From JABAQJ01 sp046327745 (GTDB lineage Bacteria; Gemmatimonadota; Gemmatimonadetes; Gemmatimonadales; Gemmatimonadaceae), in NCBI GenBank assembly GCA_046327745.1, contig JAXLXV010000015.1, forward strand, positions 62,001 through 126,000: a DNA stretch of 64,000 nucleotides. The letters run 5' to 3'. The notes below the pieces were generated by a model. That model searched no databases. It worked only from the letters and a program-made list of their open reading frames with translations, and had not been told where the DNA came from. A program made the translations under genes and the position numbers. Below are positions 43,167 to 52,997 of this stretch, one piece after another. Each line of letters starts with the position of its first letter. Position 1 is the stretch's first letter.

Positions 43167-44309
43167 ATGAAGCGCCTGACCTGGTTGTTCGTGCTGTCCC
43201 TGGCCTTGCTCCCCACACCGGCGAGCGCCCAGCAATTCGATGGCTTGATGGGGAGTCTGAACAACCTCTATCGGCTCTCCAACGCCAAGTCCTATTCAAT
43301 CAGCCCAGAGAACCTAACGGGCGAAAAAGGCAAGGGCGCCATGGCCGCGGAGGGCAGTGCCTCACGAGCTGCGCGCGACCTCGGACGTGGCTGGAAGGTC
43401 AACCCATTCATCCTCATCCAGCCCGGGCAGACCTTTACCCTCGGTGAGATCACCGGCGAAGGAAACATCCAACACATCTGGATGACGCCGACGGGAAACT
43501 GGCGCCTGTCCATCATGCGCATCTACTGGGATGACGAAAAGGAGCCCTCTGTCGAAGTGCCGGTCGGTGACTTCTTCGGGATGGGTTGGGGCAAGTATGC
43601 TCCCCTGCAGTCACTCGCCATCTGCGTGAACCCCGGCAGCGCGTTCAACTCGTATTGGCCGATGCCCTTCCACAAGAAGGCGCGCATAACGATGGAGAAT
43701 CTGGATGACAAGCAGATGAGCGTGTACTACCAGATCGACTACACGCTCGGCGAAGTGCCAAAGGATGCGGCGTATTTTCACGCGCAGTTCCGGCGCGTCA
43801 ATCCGCTGCCGTATAAGGAAGTCTACACCATCCTCGACGGGGTGAAGGGCAAGGGTCAGTACGTCGGCACGTACATGGCCTATGGTACCAAGAGCAACGG
43901 TTGGTGGGGCGAAGGCGAGATCAAGTTCTTCATCGACGGCGACAAGGATTTCCCAACGATCGCAGGGACGGGAACCGAAGACTATTTCAACGGTTCGTAC
44001 GACTTCGAAAACCCGGTGTCGCATCAGTACGAGACGTTCACCAGCCCGTATAGTGGACTCGCGCAAGTGATCAAACCGGACGGCCTGTATGTGTCGCAGC
44101 AACGTTTCGGCCTGTATCGATGGCACATCACCGATCCCGTGCGGTTCGACACCGACCTGAAGATCACGATCCAGGCGTTAGGCTGGCGATCGAACGGAAC
44201 CTACCTGCCATTGCGGGACGACATTGCCTCCGTGGCCTACTGGTATCAAACGGAGCCGCACCTGAGCTTCCCCCGCCTGCCGGCGCGTGAGATGTTGGAG
44301 ATCAACTAG
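43167..44309 (+). CDS. Secreted DUF2961 (GH172-type) glycoside hydrolase
   Basis: The ATG at 43167 starts a signal peptide (MKRLTWLFVLSLALLPTPASAQ); GGAG lies ten bases upstream. The 380-residue protein carries the DUF2961 hallmarks: an early strand block ending ITGEGNIQHIWMTP, LRIYWDDEKEPSVEVPVGDFFG, then PMPFHKKARITMEN and the near-invariant GTGTEDYFNGSYDF, which includes the catalytic-region Glu. DUF2961 proteins characterised so far (family GH172) act on alpha-D-fructofuranosides and alpha-D-arabinofuranosides, often as oligomers. The partner genes here do not reveal the glycan. A PLP decarboxylase starts 20 bases downstream. Confidence 0.85.
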   Translation: MKRLTWLFVLSLALLPTPASAQQFDGLMGSLNNLYRLSNAKSYSISPENLTGEKGKGAMAAEGSASRAARDLGRGWKVNPFILIQPGQTFTLGEITGEGNIQHIWMTPTGNWRLSIMRIYWDDEKEPSVEVPVGDFFGMGWGKYAPLQSLAICVNPGSAFNSYWPMPFHKKARITMENLDDKQMSVYYQIDYTLGEVPKDAAYFHAQFRRVNPLPYKEVYTILDGVKGKGQYVGTYMAYGTKSNGWWGEGEIKFFIDGDKDFPTIAGTGTEDYFNGSYDFENPVSHQYETFTSPYSGLAQVIKPDGLYVSQQRFGLYRWHITDPVRFDTDLKITIQALGWRSNGTYLPLRDDIASVAYWYQTEPHLSFPRLPAREMLEIN

Positions 44310-44328
44310 CGTAGCGGATCACCCTCAC

Positions 44329-45780
44329 ATGTCTCAGGTGACAGACCACGATGCGGTCCTCGACGCGTTTCGGGCGGATGCCAGCCTGGACGCGGGGAGG
44401 CAGTTCCTCGAGCTCATCGTTCGGTACTTGGACCAGACGTCGCGTGGTGAGGCACCGGTCTCCACGCGACTGTCTGCGGAGGAGGTGGCTTCGCACTTTG
44501 CCGAACCACTTCCCACGGGCGTCCAGCCGCTACCAGCAATACTCGACCGCCTCGAACGTGACGTCCTCACCGACGTCACGCGCCTGATGCACCCCATGTG
44601 TATGGGCCACCAAGTGTCGGCGCCCCTGCCGGCGACGATCTGGACGGATGCACTCATCAGTGCCGTGAATGGCAGTGCCTCGGTGCGCGAGATGTCGCCC
44701 AGCGCCAACGCCATCGAACATCAGATCGTTCGCTGGTTAGGCGACTTGGTGGGATACGGACCAACGTCAGGCGGTACCCTAACGTCTGGCGGTACCGAAG
44801 CCACGTTTACCGCGATGCTGGCGGCTCGTGCCAAGGCCTGCCCAGACGCCTGGGAGCAGGGCGTGGGTATGAATCCCCCAGTCGTCGTGTATGGCGAGCA
44901 GGCGCACTACGCAGTCACCCGGGCCATCGCCGAGCTGGGTTTGGGGCTGCGTGCAGGGGTCTCGGTGCCGCTGCGCCAGCATCATATGGATACTGATGCC
45001 CTCCGCGTCACACTGGATCGCCTGGCCGCCGAAGGCCGCATGGTGATGGCGGTGGTTGCAACTGCCGGATCGACCTCGGTTGGAGCGTTCGACGACTTGG
45101 AAGTGGTGGGTACCGAGTGTGACCGCCGAGGCCTGTGGTTGCACGTGGATGGGGCCCATGGCGCATCCGCATTGTTGTCTGCCCGCCATCGGCATCGCCT
45201 CGCCGGACTGACGCATGCCGACTCGATTGCCTGGGACCCACACAAGATGATGCTCCTGCCGCTGTCGGCGGGACTGCTCTTGGTGCGTCGCGAACGTGAC
45301 TTGGACGCGACCTTCGCGCAGCGTGCACCATACCTGTTCCACGCGCAGGACAGTGAGCGCGTATGGGACCAGGGGGTGCGCTCGTTTCTCTGCTCCCGAA
45401 GAACCGACGCGATCAAGTTGTGGGTGGCTCTGGAACGCTATGGGGCAGATGGGATCGGTCACCTGTACGACCGGTTGTGCGATCTGACGATCGCCCTTCA
45501 TGCACGGCTGGTCGACCATCCGGATTTTGAACCCTTGCATGTGCCGGAGTCGAACATCCAGTGCTTCCGCTATGTGGGCGCTCGGGCCGCCCGCGATATC
45601 GACAGCTTCAACTTTGAGCTGCGGCAAGCGTACAACCGATCAGGCGAGGGGTGGATTACGACGACCCTGGTCGAAGGCCAGCGTGCACTGCGGACCACCA
45701 TCATGAATCCGCACACGACGGAAAGGCATCTGGATCTGCTCCTCGATGGGCTGACGCGCACGGCCAGCGGCTTGGTATAG
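44329..45780 (+). CDS. Group II PLP-dependent decarboxylase (aromatic-L-amino-acid/diaminobutyrate decarboxylase-like)
   Basis: The ATG at 44329 begins a 483-residue cytosolic enzyme. Fold type I PLP motifs are complete: HPMCMGHQVSAPLPATIW (substrate side), SGGTEATFTAMLAAR, the Asp and His of HVDGAHGASALL, and K306 in AWDPHKMMLLPLSAG as Schiff-base lysine. CSRRTDAIKLWVALERYG is typical of the glutamate/diaminobutyrate/DOPA decarboxylase group. Substrate cannot be read from this alone. The next gene, 148 bases on, is a spermidine-dehydrogenase-like flavoprotein, which would make an amine product an attractive guess. Confidence 0.9.
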   Translation: MSQVTDHDAVLDAFRADASLDAGRQFLELIVRYLDQTSRGEAPVSTRLSAEEVASHFAEPLPTGVQPLPAILDRLERDVLTDVTRLMHPMCMGHQVSAPLPATIWTDALISAVNGSASVREMSPSANAIEHQIVRWLGDLVGYGPTSGGTLTSGGTEATFTAMLAARAKACPDAWEQGVGMNPPVVVYGEQAHYAVTRAIAELGLGLRAGVSVPLRQHHMDTDALRVTLDRLAAEGRMVMAVVATAGSTSVGAFDDLEVVGTECDRRGLWLHVDGAHGASALLSARHRHRLAGLTHADSIAWDPHKMMLLPLSAGLLLVRRERDLDATFAQRAPYLFHAQDSERVWDQGVRSFLCSRRTDAIKLWVALERYGADGIGHLYDRLCDLTIALHARLVDHPDFEPLHVPESNIQCFRYVGARAARDIDSFNFELRQAYNRSGEGWITTTLVEGQRALRTTIMNPHTTERHLDLLLDGLTRTASGLV

Positions 45781-45927
45781 GCAGCAAGCGCCGCGGGTGC
45801 GCGCGTCGCTGGCACGTCCGGCGTGCACGTTACGCCGCGATTCAGGAATCTCGCTCTCGCGGCCCGCGTGCATCCGAGGTAGGATCAACAGGTCGCACAA
45901 CGCGTAAGCCTTAGCCGGAGTGCAGGT

Positions 45928-47760
45928 ATGAAAGACGATGGCGTGACCCGACGTGACTTCCTGAATGGCGCACGCATCGCCATCGGCGCTTCACTGGTCG
46001 TGCCGTGGGCCGAACTGCTGGCCAACGAGAGCGGCCAAGGGAGTGACTACTATCCCCCAGCCAAGACCGGTCTGCGTGGGACACACGACGGCGCATGGGA
46101 AACGATGCACGCCCGCGTCGCTGGCCAATCATGGCCCGAGGCAAAACCATCGGAGCACTATGACCTGGTGGTGGTCGGCGGCGGTATCAGTGGACTCTCG
46201 GCGGCTCGCTTTTACCGGAAGGCCCGACCGAACGCCAGAATCCTGATCCTCGACAATCACGACGACTTTGGCGGGCACGCCAAGCGCAACGAGTTCTCGA
46301 TCAACGGCGATACGCGTATTGGGTATGGCGGTACGGAGTCCATCGACACGCCGTCGGAGTACACAGCTGCTGCCAAGGAGACGCTGCAAGAGATCGGAAT
46401 TCACGTCGAACGCTTCTATGACTACTTCGACCAGACGCTGTACTCGAAGATGGGGTTGGCCAAATCCATCGTCTTCGACCAGGACAACTTTGGTCAGCGA
46501 AAACTGGTCACCGGCTATGGCAAGCGGCCGTGGGAGGAGTTCGCCAATCTGGCGCCCTTCAATGACCAGGCGCGTCGCGACTTCATTCGTGTCCAGACGG
46601 AGACGAAGGATTACCTGCCTGGCATGTCCAAGGAAGAGCGCTACAAGCTGTTGAGCACGACCAGCTACGAAGCGTACCTGCGCGACTATTGCAAGGTGGA
46701 CCCGCAGTTGTTGGAGCTGTACCGGAAATGGGGCATTTCCTTCTGGTGCGTGGGCATCGACGAGATTCCCTGCACCCTGATCCTCGACTACGACGGCGGG
46801 ATGCCGGGGCTGGATCACACGATGCCGCGCTTTGGGTCGCGTGGAGAGGATCCGTACATCTTCCACTTCCCAGATGGCAACGCGTCCGTGGCTCGACTGC
46901 TGGTTCGCTCGCTCATCCCCGCGGCGATGCCGGGCAGCACCATGGAAGATGTCGTTACCACGCGCGCCGATTACTCGCAGCTGGATCGTTCCAGCTCCAA
47001 CGTTCGCATTCGCCTGAACAGCACGGCCGTCCACGTGCGGCATGTGGCGCGCGATACCGCGGTCGATGTCACTTACGTCACGGGCGGCAAGCCGCACACG
47101 GTGCGCGGGACCAAGGTCATCATGGCCTGCTACAACATGGCCATTCCCTACATCTGTCCCGAGCTGCCAGCGGCACAAAAGAAATCGCTCTCCTATGGTG
47201 TGAAGGTACCGCTCACCTACACCAAGGTCCTGGTGCAGAACTGGCAACCGTTCGCTCAGCTCGGGACGGACTTTGTCTACTACACCAAGGACTTCTTCAA
47301 GCAAGTGGAGTTGGACTATCCCGTGTCGATCGGTGCATACAAGCGATCGCAGACGCCGGACCAGCCTATGGTGCTGCATATGTGCTATGTGCATCACGAT
47401 GGCGTGACCAAGGGGCCCGAGCAGTGGCGTGAGGGACGGCGGCGCCTCCTGACCACGCCGTACTCGGTGTTCGAGCATCACGTGCGTGATCAACTCACGC
47501 AGGCGCTGGGTGGCGCGGGGTTCGATGACGCGCGCGACATCAAGGGCATCACGGTCAATCGTTGGTCGCACGGTTACGCCTATTCGCCGCACCTGCTCTG
47601 GGAGCCGACGTATGCGTCGGATAGCGAGAAGCCATGGGTGCGCGGACGAAAGCAGTTCGGGCGCATTGCCATTGCCAATTCCGACTCGGGCGCCCAAGCG
47701 GACACCAACTCCGCCATGACACAGGCGTGGCGTGCCGTGCAGGAGACGCTCGCCACCTAA
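45928..47760 (+). CDS. Tat-exported FAD-dependent amine oxidoreductase, spermidine-dehydrogenase-like
   Basis: A 610-residue protein with a twin-arginine signal (TRRDFLNGARIAIGASLVVPWAEL). SDYYPPAKTGLRGTHDGAWETMHAR is the conserved segment that opens spermidine-dehydrogenase-like proteins. The FAD site begins at VVVGGG-ISGLSAARFY (residues 81-96) with ILDNHDDFGGHAKRNEF after it. The C-terminus (KQFGRIAIANSDSGAQADTNSAMTQAWRAVQE) matches flavoproteins that end in an FAD-covering helix. Export by Tat fits cofactor loading in the cytosol. Oxidation of polyamines or related amines in the periplasm is the family inference. Confidence 0.82.
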   Translation: MKDDGVTRRDFLNGARIAIGASLVVPWAELLANESGQGSDYYPPAKTGLRGTHDGAWETMHARVAGQSWPEAKPSEHYDLVVVGGGISGLSAARFYRKARPNARILILDNHDDFGGHAKRNEFSINGDTRIGYGGTESIDTPSEYTAAAKETLQEIGIHVERFYDYFDQTLYSKMGLAKSIVFDQDNFGQRKLVTGYGKRPWEEFANLAPFNDQARRDFIRVQTETKDYLPGMSKEERYKLLSTTSYEAYLRDYCKVDPQLLELYRKWGISFWCVGIDEIPCTLILDYDGGMPGLDHTMPRFGSRGEDPYIFHFPDGNASVARLLVRSLIPAAMPGSTMEDVVTTRADYSQLDRSSSNVRIRLNSTAVHVRHVARDTAVDVTYVTGGKPHTVRGTKVIMACYNMAIPYICPELPAAQKKSLSYGVKVPLTYTKVLVQNWQPFAQLGTDFVYYTKDFFKQVELDYPVSIGAYKRSQTPDQPMVLHMCYVHHDGVTKGPEQWREGRRRLLTTPYSVFEHHVRDQLTQALGGAGFDDARDIKGITVNRWSHGYAYSPHLLWEPTYASDSEKPWVRGRKQFGRIAIANSDSGAQADTNSAMTQAWRAVQETLAT

Positions 47761-47797
47761 CGGCAAACTCGCAGGGGACTGTTTTCGGAGGGGTACC

Positions 47798-50554
47798 GTG
47801 GCCAGGTCACGTGTGGTGCTCGGGCTGGCGATCGCCGCGTTTGCGACGATCTTCGTGCTGTTCCCCGCGCTGAGCGGCGTCCTCACCGACTGGTGGTGGT
47901 TTCAGGAAGTCGGATTGCAGGTCGTATTCACCCGCCAGCTGGTCACCCAACTGCTGTTGTTCCTGGCGGTTGGTGCGCTGACCAGTGCGGTGTTGCTCTG
48001 GAACCTGCGCATCGCACGCGGGGCCGCGGCGCCGGGACCGCTGGTGGTGCCGTTCGGTGAGACGCAAGCGCGGCCGCTGCCAGCGACGGGGGTACATCGT
48101 GCCGCCACCCTCATCGCGCTCGCACTCGGGGTCATCACGGGCTTGGTGGCGAGCGCTGCGTGGCGCGACGTGTTGCAGCTGATCTACGGTGCACCGTTCG
48201 GGATCAAGGACCCCGTATTCGGACACGACATCGGCTACTACGTGTTCACCCTGCCGGGGCTGGAGACGCTCCTCGGCCTTGTCAGCGGCATGATCACCTT
48301 GTCGTTGATCGCGACGGTGGTGCTCTATCTGTTGCGTGCACGCATTGTCCTGGATCCGCGCGCCATTCGTGTCGAGCGCGCTGCTGGCATGCACCTGGCT
48401 GTGCTCATCGCGGCGGCGTTCACGCTGACAGCCGTGCGCTTGTGGGTGGTGGGTGTTCCACGACTCCTGTATTCCACCACGGGTCCGCTGGTTGGTGTTG
48501 GCTATACGGACATGCACGCGGTGCGGCCCGCGCTGCACCTCATGGCGATCCTGGCCCTCGTGGGTGCGGGCGCCGTCATCGTCGGCGCGCGTCGCGGCTT
48601 GCTGGCACGCTACGCCGTCGTGACGATCGGCGGGTACATCGGGCTGTCCTTCCTGACCCGCGATCTGCTACCGCAATTCATCCAGAAGTTCGTGGTCGCC
48701 CCGACGGAACTGACGCGCGAGATGCCGTATCTGCGCTACCATATCGCGGCGACCCGTCAGGCGTGGGGCTTGGACTCCGTGGAAAGCCGCGAGTTGAGCG
48801 GCGATGCCCCGCTGACCCTCGATGACCTGAAGCGCAACGCGCCGACCATCGAGAACGTCCGGCTGTGGGACCGCGACCCCCTGCTGCAAACCTTCGGACA
48901 GCTGCAGGAGATTCGGACCTACTATGACTTTGTGTCGGTGGACGATGACCGGTACTGGATCGACGGCAAGTACCGTCAGGTGCTACTCTCTCCGCGAGAG
49001 CTGAACGTTGCCTCGCTGCCCACACGCACCTTCATCAACGAACACCTGACCTTCACCCATGGCATGGGACTCACGATCGGCCCGGTCAACCAGGTGACGG
49101 TGGAAGGTCTTCCGGTGCTGTTCGTGAAGGACCTGCCCCCGGTGTCGACCGTGTCACTCAAGGTCACTCGGCCGCAGATCTATTTCGGGGAATTGAGCAA
49201 CGACTGGGTCGTGGTTGGCACGCAGCAGCGGGAGTTCGATCACCCCGCGGGCGACGAGAATGTGTATGCGTCGTATCAAGGGACCGGCGGTGTTAGCGCC
49301 GGCGGTTTCCTGAAACGCTTGGTTTTTGCCTCACGCTTTGGGTCGTCGAACCTGCTGTTTTCGGGGGACGTGACGCCGGCCAGCCGCGTGTTGTTCAATC
49401 GCAATGTGGTGGCCCGGGCACGCCAGGCACTTCCGATGTTGGACTTCGATCGAGATCCGTACCTGGTGATTGCAGCAGACGGCAAGTTGGTGTGGATCCT
49501 GGATGGCTATACGTCGACGACGCGCTATCCGTATTCCCAGACGATGGACAACGGGACGACGTACATGCGGAACAGCGTCAAGGTCGTCGTTGACGCGTAT
49601 GACGGCACCATCCGCGCCTACGTGAGTGCGCCGTCAGATCCAATCATCACGACGTGGACGCGCGTGTTCCCCGGCATCTTCCAGTCGATGGATCGGATGC
49701 CAAAGGATTTGGTCGCCCACCTGCGCTATCCGGACGAGCTCTTTCAGGCGCAGTCGGCGTTGTACACGACCTATCACATGGATGCCCCCGAAGACTTCTA
49801 CCATCGGGAAGATCAATGGCAGATTCCGGCGACCGACCAGGGGGATGGTGCCGCCGGCGCAGTGCCTTTCATGCGACACATCATCATGCGGCTACCTGAC
49901 GAGAAGGACGCCGAGTTCATCTACATGGTGCCGTTCTCGCCTCGGGGAAAGGACAACCTGGCGGCGTGGATGGTGGCGCGGAACGACGGGACCAACTACG
50001 GCAAGCTGCGCGTCTACCGTCTTTCACGACAGAGCTTGGTCTTTGGTCCCCGTCAGATCGAGAACCGCATCAACCAGAACACCGAGATCTCCCGTCAGGT
50101 GACGCTCTGGGACCAGCGCGGTTCAAAGGTGATCCGGGGCGACCTGCTGGTCATCCCGATCGAAAAGTCTCTGCTCTACGTCCAACCGTTGTACCTGCAG
50201 GCAGAGGGAGGACGAATACCGGAGCTGAAGCGCGTGGTGGTGGCGTACCAGAATCAGGTGGTCATGGAATCCACGTTGGAAGGTGCGCTCACGTCGCTCT
50301 TCGGCAACATGGCTGGGGGAGGGGCCAAGGCAGGAGAGGCGGTCGGAGCGGTCGAGCCCCTGGCCGTGGCGGGCCCCGTCACCGTGGACGCTTCGTTGCA
50401 GCCGCTGGTCGACGAGGCGCGTCGTCACTACCAGAACGCCATGGAGGCCCAGCGGGAAGGGGACTGGGCGCGCTACGGCACGGAAATCAAGCAACTGGGC
50501 CAGGTGCTGGAGCGCATCGGCGCTGGCGCGGGGAGCACAAAGAGCAAGCGTTAG
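47798..50554 (+). CDS. UPF0182 family membrane protein
   Basis: The GTG at 47798 has a strong GGAGGGG site and directly begins the first membrane segment (VVLGLAIAAFATIFVLFPALSGVL); 22 codons upstream belong to the preceding gene's end. The 918-residue protein has seven hydrophobic segments in the first 320 residues, then a large extracytoplasmic region with the UPF0182 blocks ENVRLWDRDPLLQTFGQLQEIRTYYDF, VDRYWIDGKYRQV and ENRINQNTEISRQVTLWDQRGSKVIRGDLLVIPI. Function is unknown in all organisms. A bidirectional terminator follows its stop. Confidence 0.93.
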   Translation: MARSRVVLGLAIAAFATIFVLFPALSGVLTDWWWFQEVGLQVVFTRQLVTQLLLFLAVGALTSAVLLWNLRIARGAAAPGPLVVPFGETQARPLPATGVHRAATLIALALGVITGLVASAAWRDVLQLIYGAPFGIKDPVFGHDIGYYVFTLPGLETLLGLVSGMITLSLIATVVLYLLRARIVLDPRAIRVERAAGMHLAVLIAAAFTLTAVRLWVVGVPRLLYSTTGPLVGVGYTDMHAVRPALHLMAILALVGAGAVIVGARRGLLARYAVVTIGGYIGLSFLTRDLLPQFIQKFVVAPTELTREMPYLRYHIAATRQAWGLDSVESRELSGDAPLTLDDLKRNAPTIENVRLWDRDPLLQTFGQLQEIRTYYDFVSVDDDRYWIDGKYRQVLLSPRELNVASLPTRTFINEHLTFTHGMGLTIGPVNQVTVEGLPVLFVKDLPPVSTVSLKVTRPQIYFGELSNDWVVVGTQQREFDHPAGDENVYASYQGTGGVSAGGFLKRLVFASRFGSSNLLFSGDVTPASRVLFNRNVVARARQALPMLDFDRDPYLVIAADGKLVWILDGYTSTTRYPYSQTMDNGTTYMRNSVKVVVDAYDGTIRAYVSAPSDPIITTWTRVFPGIFQSMDRMPKDLVAHLRYPDELFQAQSALYTTYHMDAPEDFYHREDQWQIPATDQGDGAAGAVPFMRHIIMRLPDEKDAEFIYMVPFSPRGKDNLAAWMVARNDGTNYGKLRVYRLSRQSLVFGPRQIENRINQNTEISRQVTLWDQRGSKVIRGDLLVIPIEKSLLYVQPLYLQAEGGRIPELKRVVVAYQNQVVMESTLEGALTSLFGNMAGGGAKAGEAVGAVEPLAVAGPVTVDASLQPLVDEARRHYQNAMEAQREGDWARYGTEIKQLGQVLERIGAGAGSTKSKR

Positions 50555-50600
50555 GCTGTTCTGATGTGACGGCCGGACTGCGCGATACAGGGAGCGAACA

Positions 50601-50635
50601 AAACGGCACTCACCAGAAAGCGGTGAGTGCCGTTT
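50601..50635. terminator. Bidirectional Rho-independent terminator
   Basis: A perfect 14-base stem (AAACGGCACTCACC with GGTGAGTGCCGTTT) encloses a seven-base loop. T-rich tracts follow on both strands. It lies between the convergent UPF0182 and repeat-lipoprotein genes and can end both. Confidence 0.88.
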
Positions 50636-50702
50636 GTTGTAGCTGGAAAGCGGTCCTCGGCGCCCGGCCGGCCCCATGGGGTGCCAGCCAGGCGGTCAAG
50701 AC

Positions 50703-52997
50703 TCACCACACCGGGAGTGGTCCCGCGGCTATGGGTTTGGGTGCATCCCCCGGGTTGGGGGCGAGGTTGGCCCCTGACAGTGTCAAACTGTATGTACCGG
50801 TCGCGTCATTCCCCGAGTTTGCCGTGCCGACGATGATGGTATAAGTGCCGGACTGTGGAGCCGACAGAATGTTGATCGTGGCGCCCGCAGCGTTCCAGAC
50901 GTTTCCGATCAAGGCACCGTTCGGCGCGATCAGGCGAATCCACGTGGTCAGCGTTCCCGTGACCGGGGCGATCGTCACCTTCAGGTTGGCCCCCAGGTTT
51001 CCGCTGAACGAGTACATATCAAGGTCGCCAATCGTGATCGTACCGTTCTTTGTGCCGTTAGTGATCGCACCCCCGTCGTCGCCAGGTGAAACCGTAAAGC
51101 TCCCGGGGGCTCGAGCCACGGTGAGCACGTAGGTGCCGGTGCCATCATTGCCGGAATTTGCCGTGCCGATGGCGATGGTATACGTGCCGGTGACCGGTGC
51201 GGCGACATTCACCTGCGCGACCGTGGTGTTCCAGGCGTTTCCAATCACCTGACCGGTCGGCGATACCAAGCGAATCCACGGCGTAAAGTTGGTCCCGGTG
51301 ACTTCACCAACGCTGGCGGCGATGTAGTCGCCTTGGTTGGCTGTGAACGTGAATCGGTCCAGGTCGCCGATGCTCAGGATCCCACTCACGTTCGTCCCCA
51401 CGGTGATCGCTCCGCCCTCATCGCCAGGCGACGTCACGAATGCGCCACCCTTTTGCAGTGTCAGGGTGTAGTTCCCCGTTCCATCGTTCCCCGAATTCGC
51501 CGTCGACACAATCAGGGTGTACGTGCCCGTCTGACTCGCGATGAGGTTGATCTGCGCCACGGTCGTGTTCCATGAGTTGCCGACCTGCGCCCCATTCGGC
51601 GCAATCAAGCGAATCCATGGTGTGAAGTTGGTCCCGGCGGTCTCGCCGATGCTGATGGCCATCGGGATGCCAGCATTCGAGGAGAACGTGTACACGTCCA
51701 AGTCGCCGACAAAGAGACTGCCTGTCGCGTTGGCGCCGTTCGTCAACGCCCCGCCCTCGTCGCCCGGCGATACGGTGATGGCTGCGGGCGCGCGCGCCAG
51801 CACCAACGTGTAGTCGCCAGTCCCATCGTTCCCCGAGTTGGCCGTGGACACCACGACGGAGTATGTCCCCGCGACCGCCGCGGTCACCTGGATCTGCGCG
51901 GCATTGGTATTCCAGCTGTTGCCGACGACGGCACCGTTAGGCGCCAGCAGGCGGATCCACGGCGTGAAGTTCGTGCCTGACTGTTCGCCCACGCTCAGGA
52001 TGATCGCATCGCCCACGGCGGCCGAGAACTGCCACTGATCCAAGTCACCCACCGTGAGCGTGCCGGTGTGCGTGACGCCGTTGGTCATGTCGCCACCTTC
52101 GTCACCGGCCGGAACGGTCGGGACGCCGGAGGAGAGTGCCAACACCAGACGGTAGTCTCCCGTGGCGTCGTTCCCGGAGTCGGCAGTGTTCACGACGACG
52201 GTGTACGTACCGGTCTGCGTCGCGTTCACGGCGATCTGGGCTGCGGCCGTATTCCATGAATTCCCGACCAGTGCGCCGTTCGGTGCGATCAGACGGATCC
52301 ACGGCGTATAGTCGACAGACCCAGTCACCTCGCCGATCGCCAGTATGATCGCGTCGCCGGTGTTCGCATTGAACGTCCAGATGTCCTGATCGCCAACCGT
52401 CTGAGTGCCGGCGTGGTTCACACCGACGGTCATGGGACCCCCTTGGTCCCCGCCAGACACGGTGAGCGCTCCAGGGAGTGCCGCGACGCTGAACGTATAG
52501 GTACCCGTGGCATCATTGCCGGCGTCGGCCGTGGCGATCTGCACGGTGTACGTCCCTGTCTGCGGGGCGGCGATGCCGAAGTTCGCGGCCGCGCTATTCC
52601 AGGTGTTCACGATCAACGAGCCGTTCGGCGCCGTTACCCGGATCCATGGCGTGAAGTCCACCGTCCCACCGGTCTCGCCGATGGAGCCGACGATGTACTG
52701 CCCGGTGTTCGCGGTGAACGTCCAGACATCGGTCTGGCCGGCGGCCACGATCGACCCGGTGTGGTTGGCACCGTTCGTAATCGGTCCAACGGCCACGCGC
52801 GGGCCGTGGGGCTCAGTCGGCCCGCCAGCGACGCCGACGGCTGGAGCCCCTTCCACCGTGACCTCCGCGACGGAGGGGGGACTGACGATTCCGTGATCGG
52901 TGCACGCCGCGGCCAATAGGGTTGCGGCCAGGAGCGCTCCAATGCCCCGTGGAGGCCGTACGAAACGGGAGCCGGGCGAGAGACTGGTGGATCGCAT
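50703..52997 (-). CDS. Lipoprotein made of six tandem pre-peptidase-C-terminal-like beta domains
   Basis: The ATG at 52997 has GAGGG upstream and starts a lipoprotein signal with Cys32 (IGALLAATLLAAAC); the longer frame from 53087 adds a polar stretch. After a 40-residue linker the protein is six near-identical domains of about 100-110 residues. Each runs (I/L/M)TNGxxxxGxxxxGDxDxWxFxAxxGD, xxxSIGExxGTxFTPWIRLxAPNGAxVGNSWNT, QTGTYTVxVxTANSGNDGTGxYTLxLAR and SPGDEGG. The pattern is that of pre-peptidase C-terminal (PPC)-like domains, here without any enzyme. The length is 764 residues. It probably sits on the cell surface. Function unknown. Confidence 0.85.
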   Translation of the reverse strand: MRSTSLSPGSRFVRPPRGIGALLAATLLAAACTDHGIVSPPSVAEVTVEGAPAVGVAGGPTEPHGPRVAVGPITNGANHTGSIVAAGQTDVWTFTANTGQYIVGSIGETGGTVDFTPWIRVTAPNGSLIVNTWNSAAANFGIAAPQTGTYTVQIATADAGNDATGTYTFSVAALPGALTVSGGDQGGPMTVGVNHAGTQTVGDQDIWTFNANTGDAIILAIGEVTGSVDYTPWIRLIAPNGALVGNSWNTAAAQIAVNATQTGTYTVVVNTADSGNDATGDYRLVLALSSGVPTVPAGDEGGDMTNGVTHTGTLTVGDLDQWQFSAAVGDAIILSVGEQSGTNFTPWIRLLAPNGAVVGNSWNTNAAQIQVTAAVAGTYSVVVSTANSGNDGTGDYTLVLARAPAAITVSPGDEGGALTNGANATGSLFVGDLDVYTFSSNAGIPMAISIGETAGTNFTPWIRLIAPNGAQVGNSWNTTVAQINLIASQTGTYTLIVSTANSGNDGTGNYTLTLQKGGAFVTSPGDEGGAITVGTNVSGILSIGDLDRFTFTANQGDYIAASVGEVTGTNFTPWIRLVSPTGQVIGNAWNTTVAQVNVAAPVTGTYTIAIGTANSGNDGTGTYVLTVARAPGSFTVSPGDDGGAITNGTKNGTITIGDLDMYSFSGNLGANLKVTIAPVTGTLTTWIRLIAPNGALIGNVWNAAGATINILSAPQSGTYTIIVGTANSGNDATGTYSLTLSGANLAPNPGDAPKPIAAGPLPVW
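50740..52795 (-). repeat. Six approx. 300-330 bp coding repeats
   Basis: The PPC-like domains are similar at DNA level too, with shared blocks such as the one encoding FTPWIRLxAPNG in every unit. Unequal recombination could change the number of units. Confidence 0.75.

Noticed and set aside
46129..47886. Long antisense open frame of 585 codons opposite the flavoprotein gene
   Set aside because: It mirrors the flavoprotein codon pattern, has no domain character and is an expected by-product of high GC content.
50740..52795. CRISPR-like or mobile repeat array
   Set aside because: Repeats are about 300 bp, in frame and encode the PPC-like domains of one protein.
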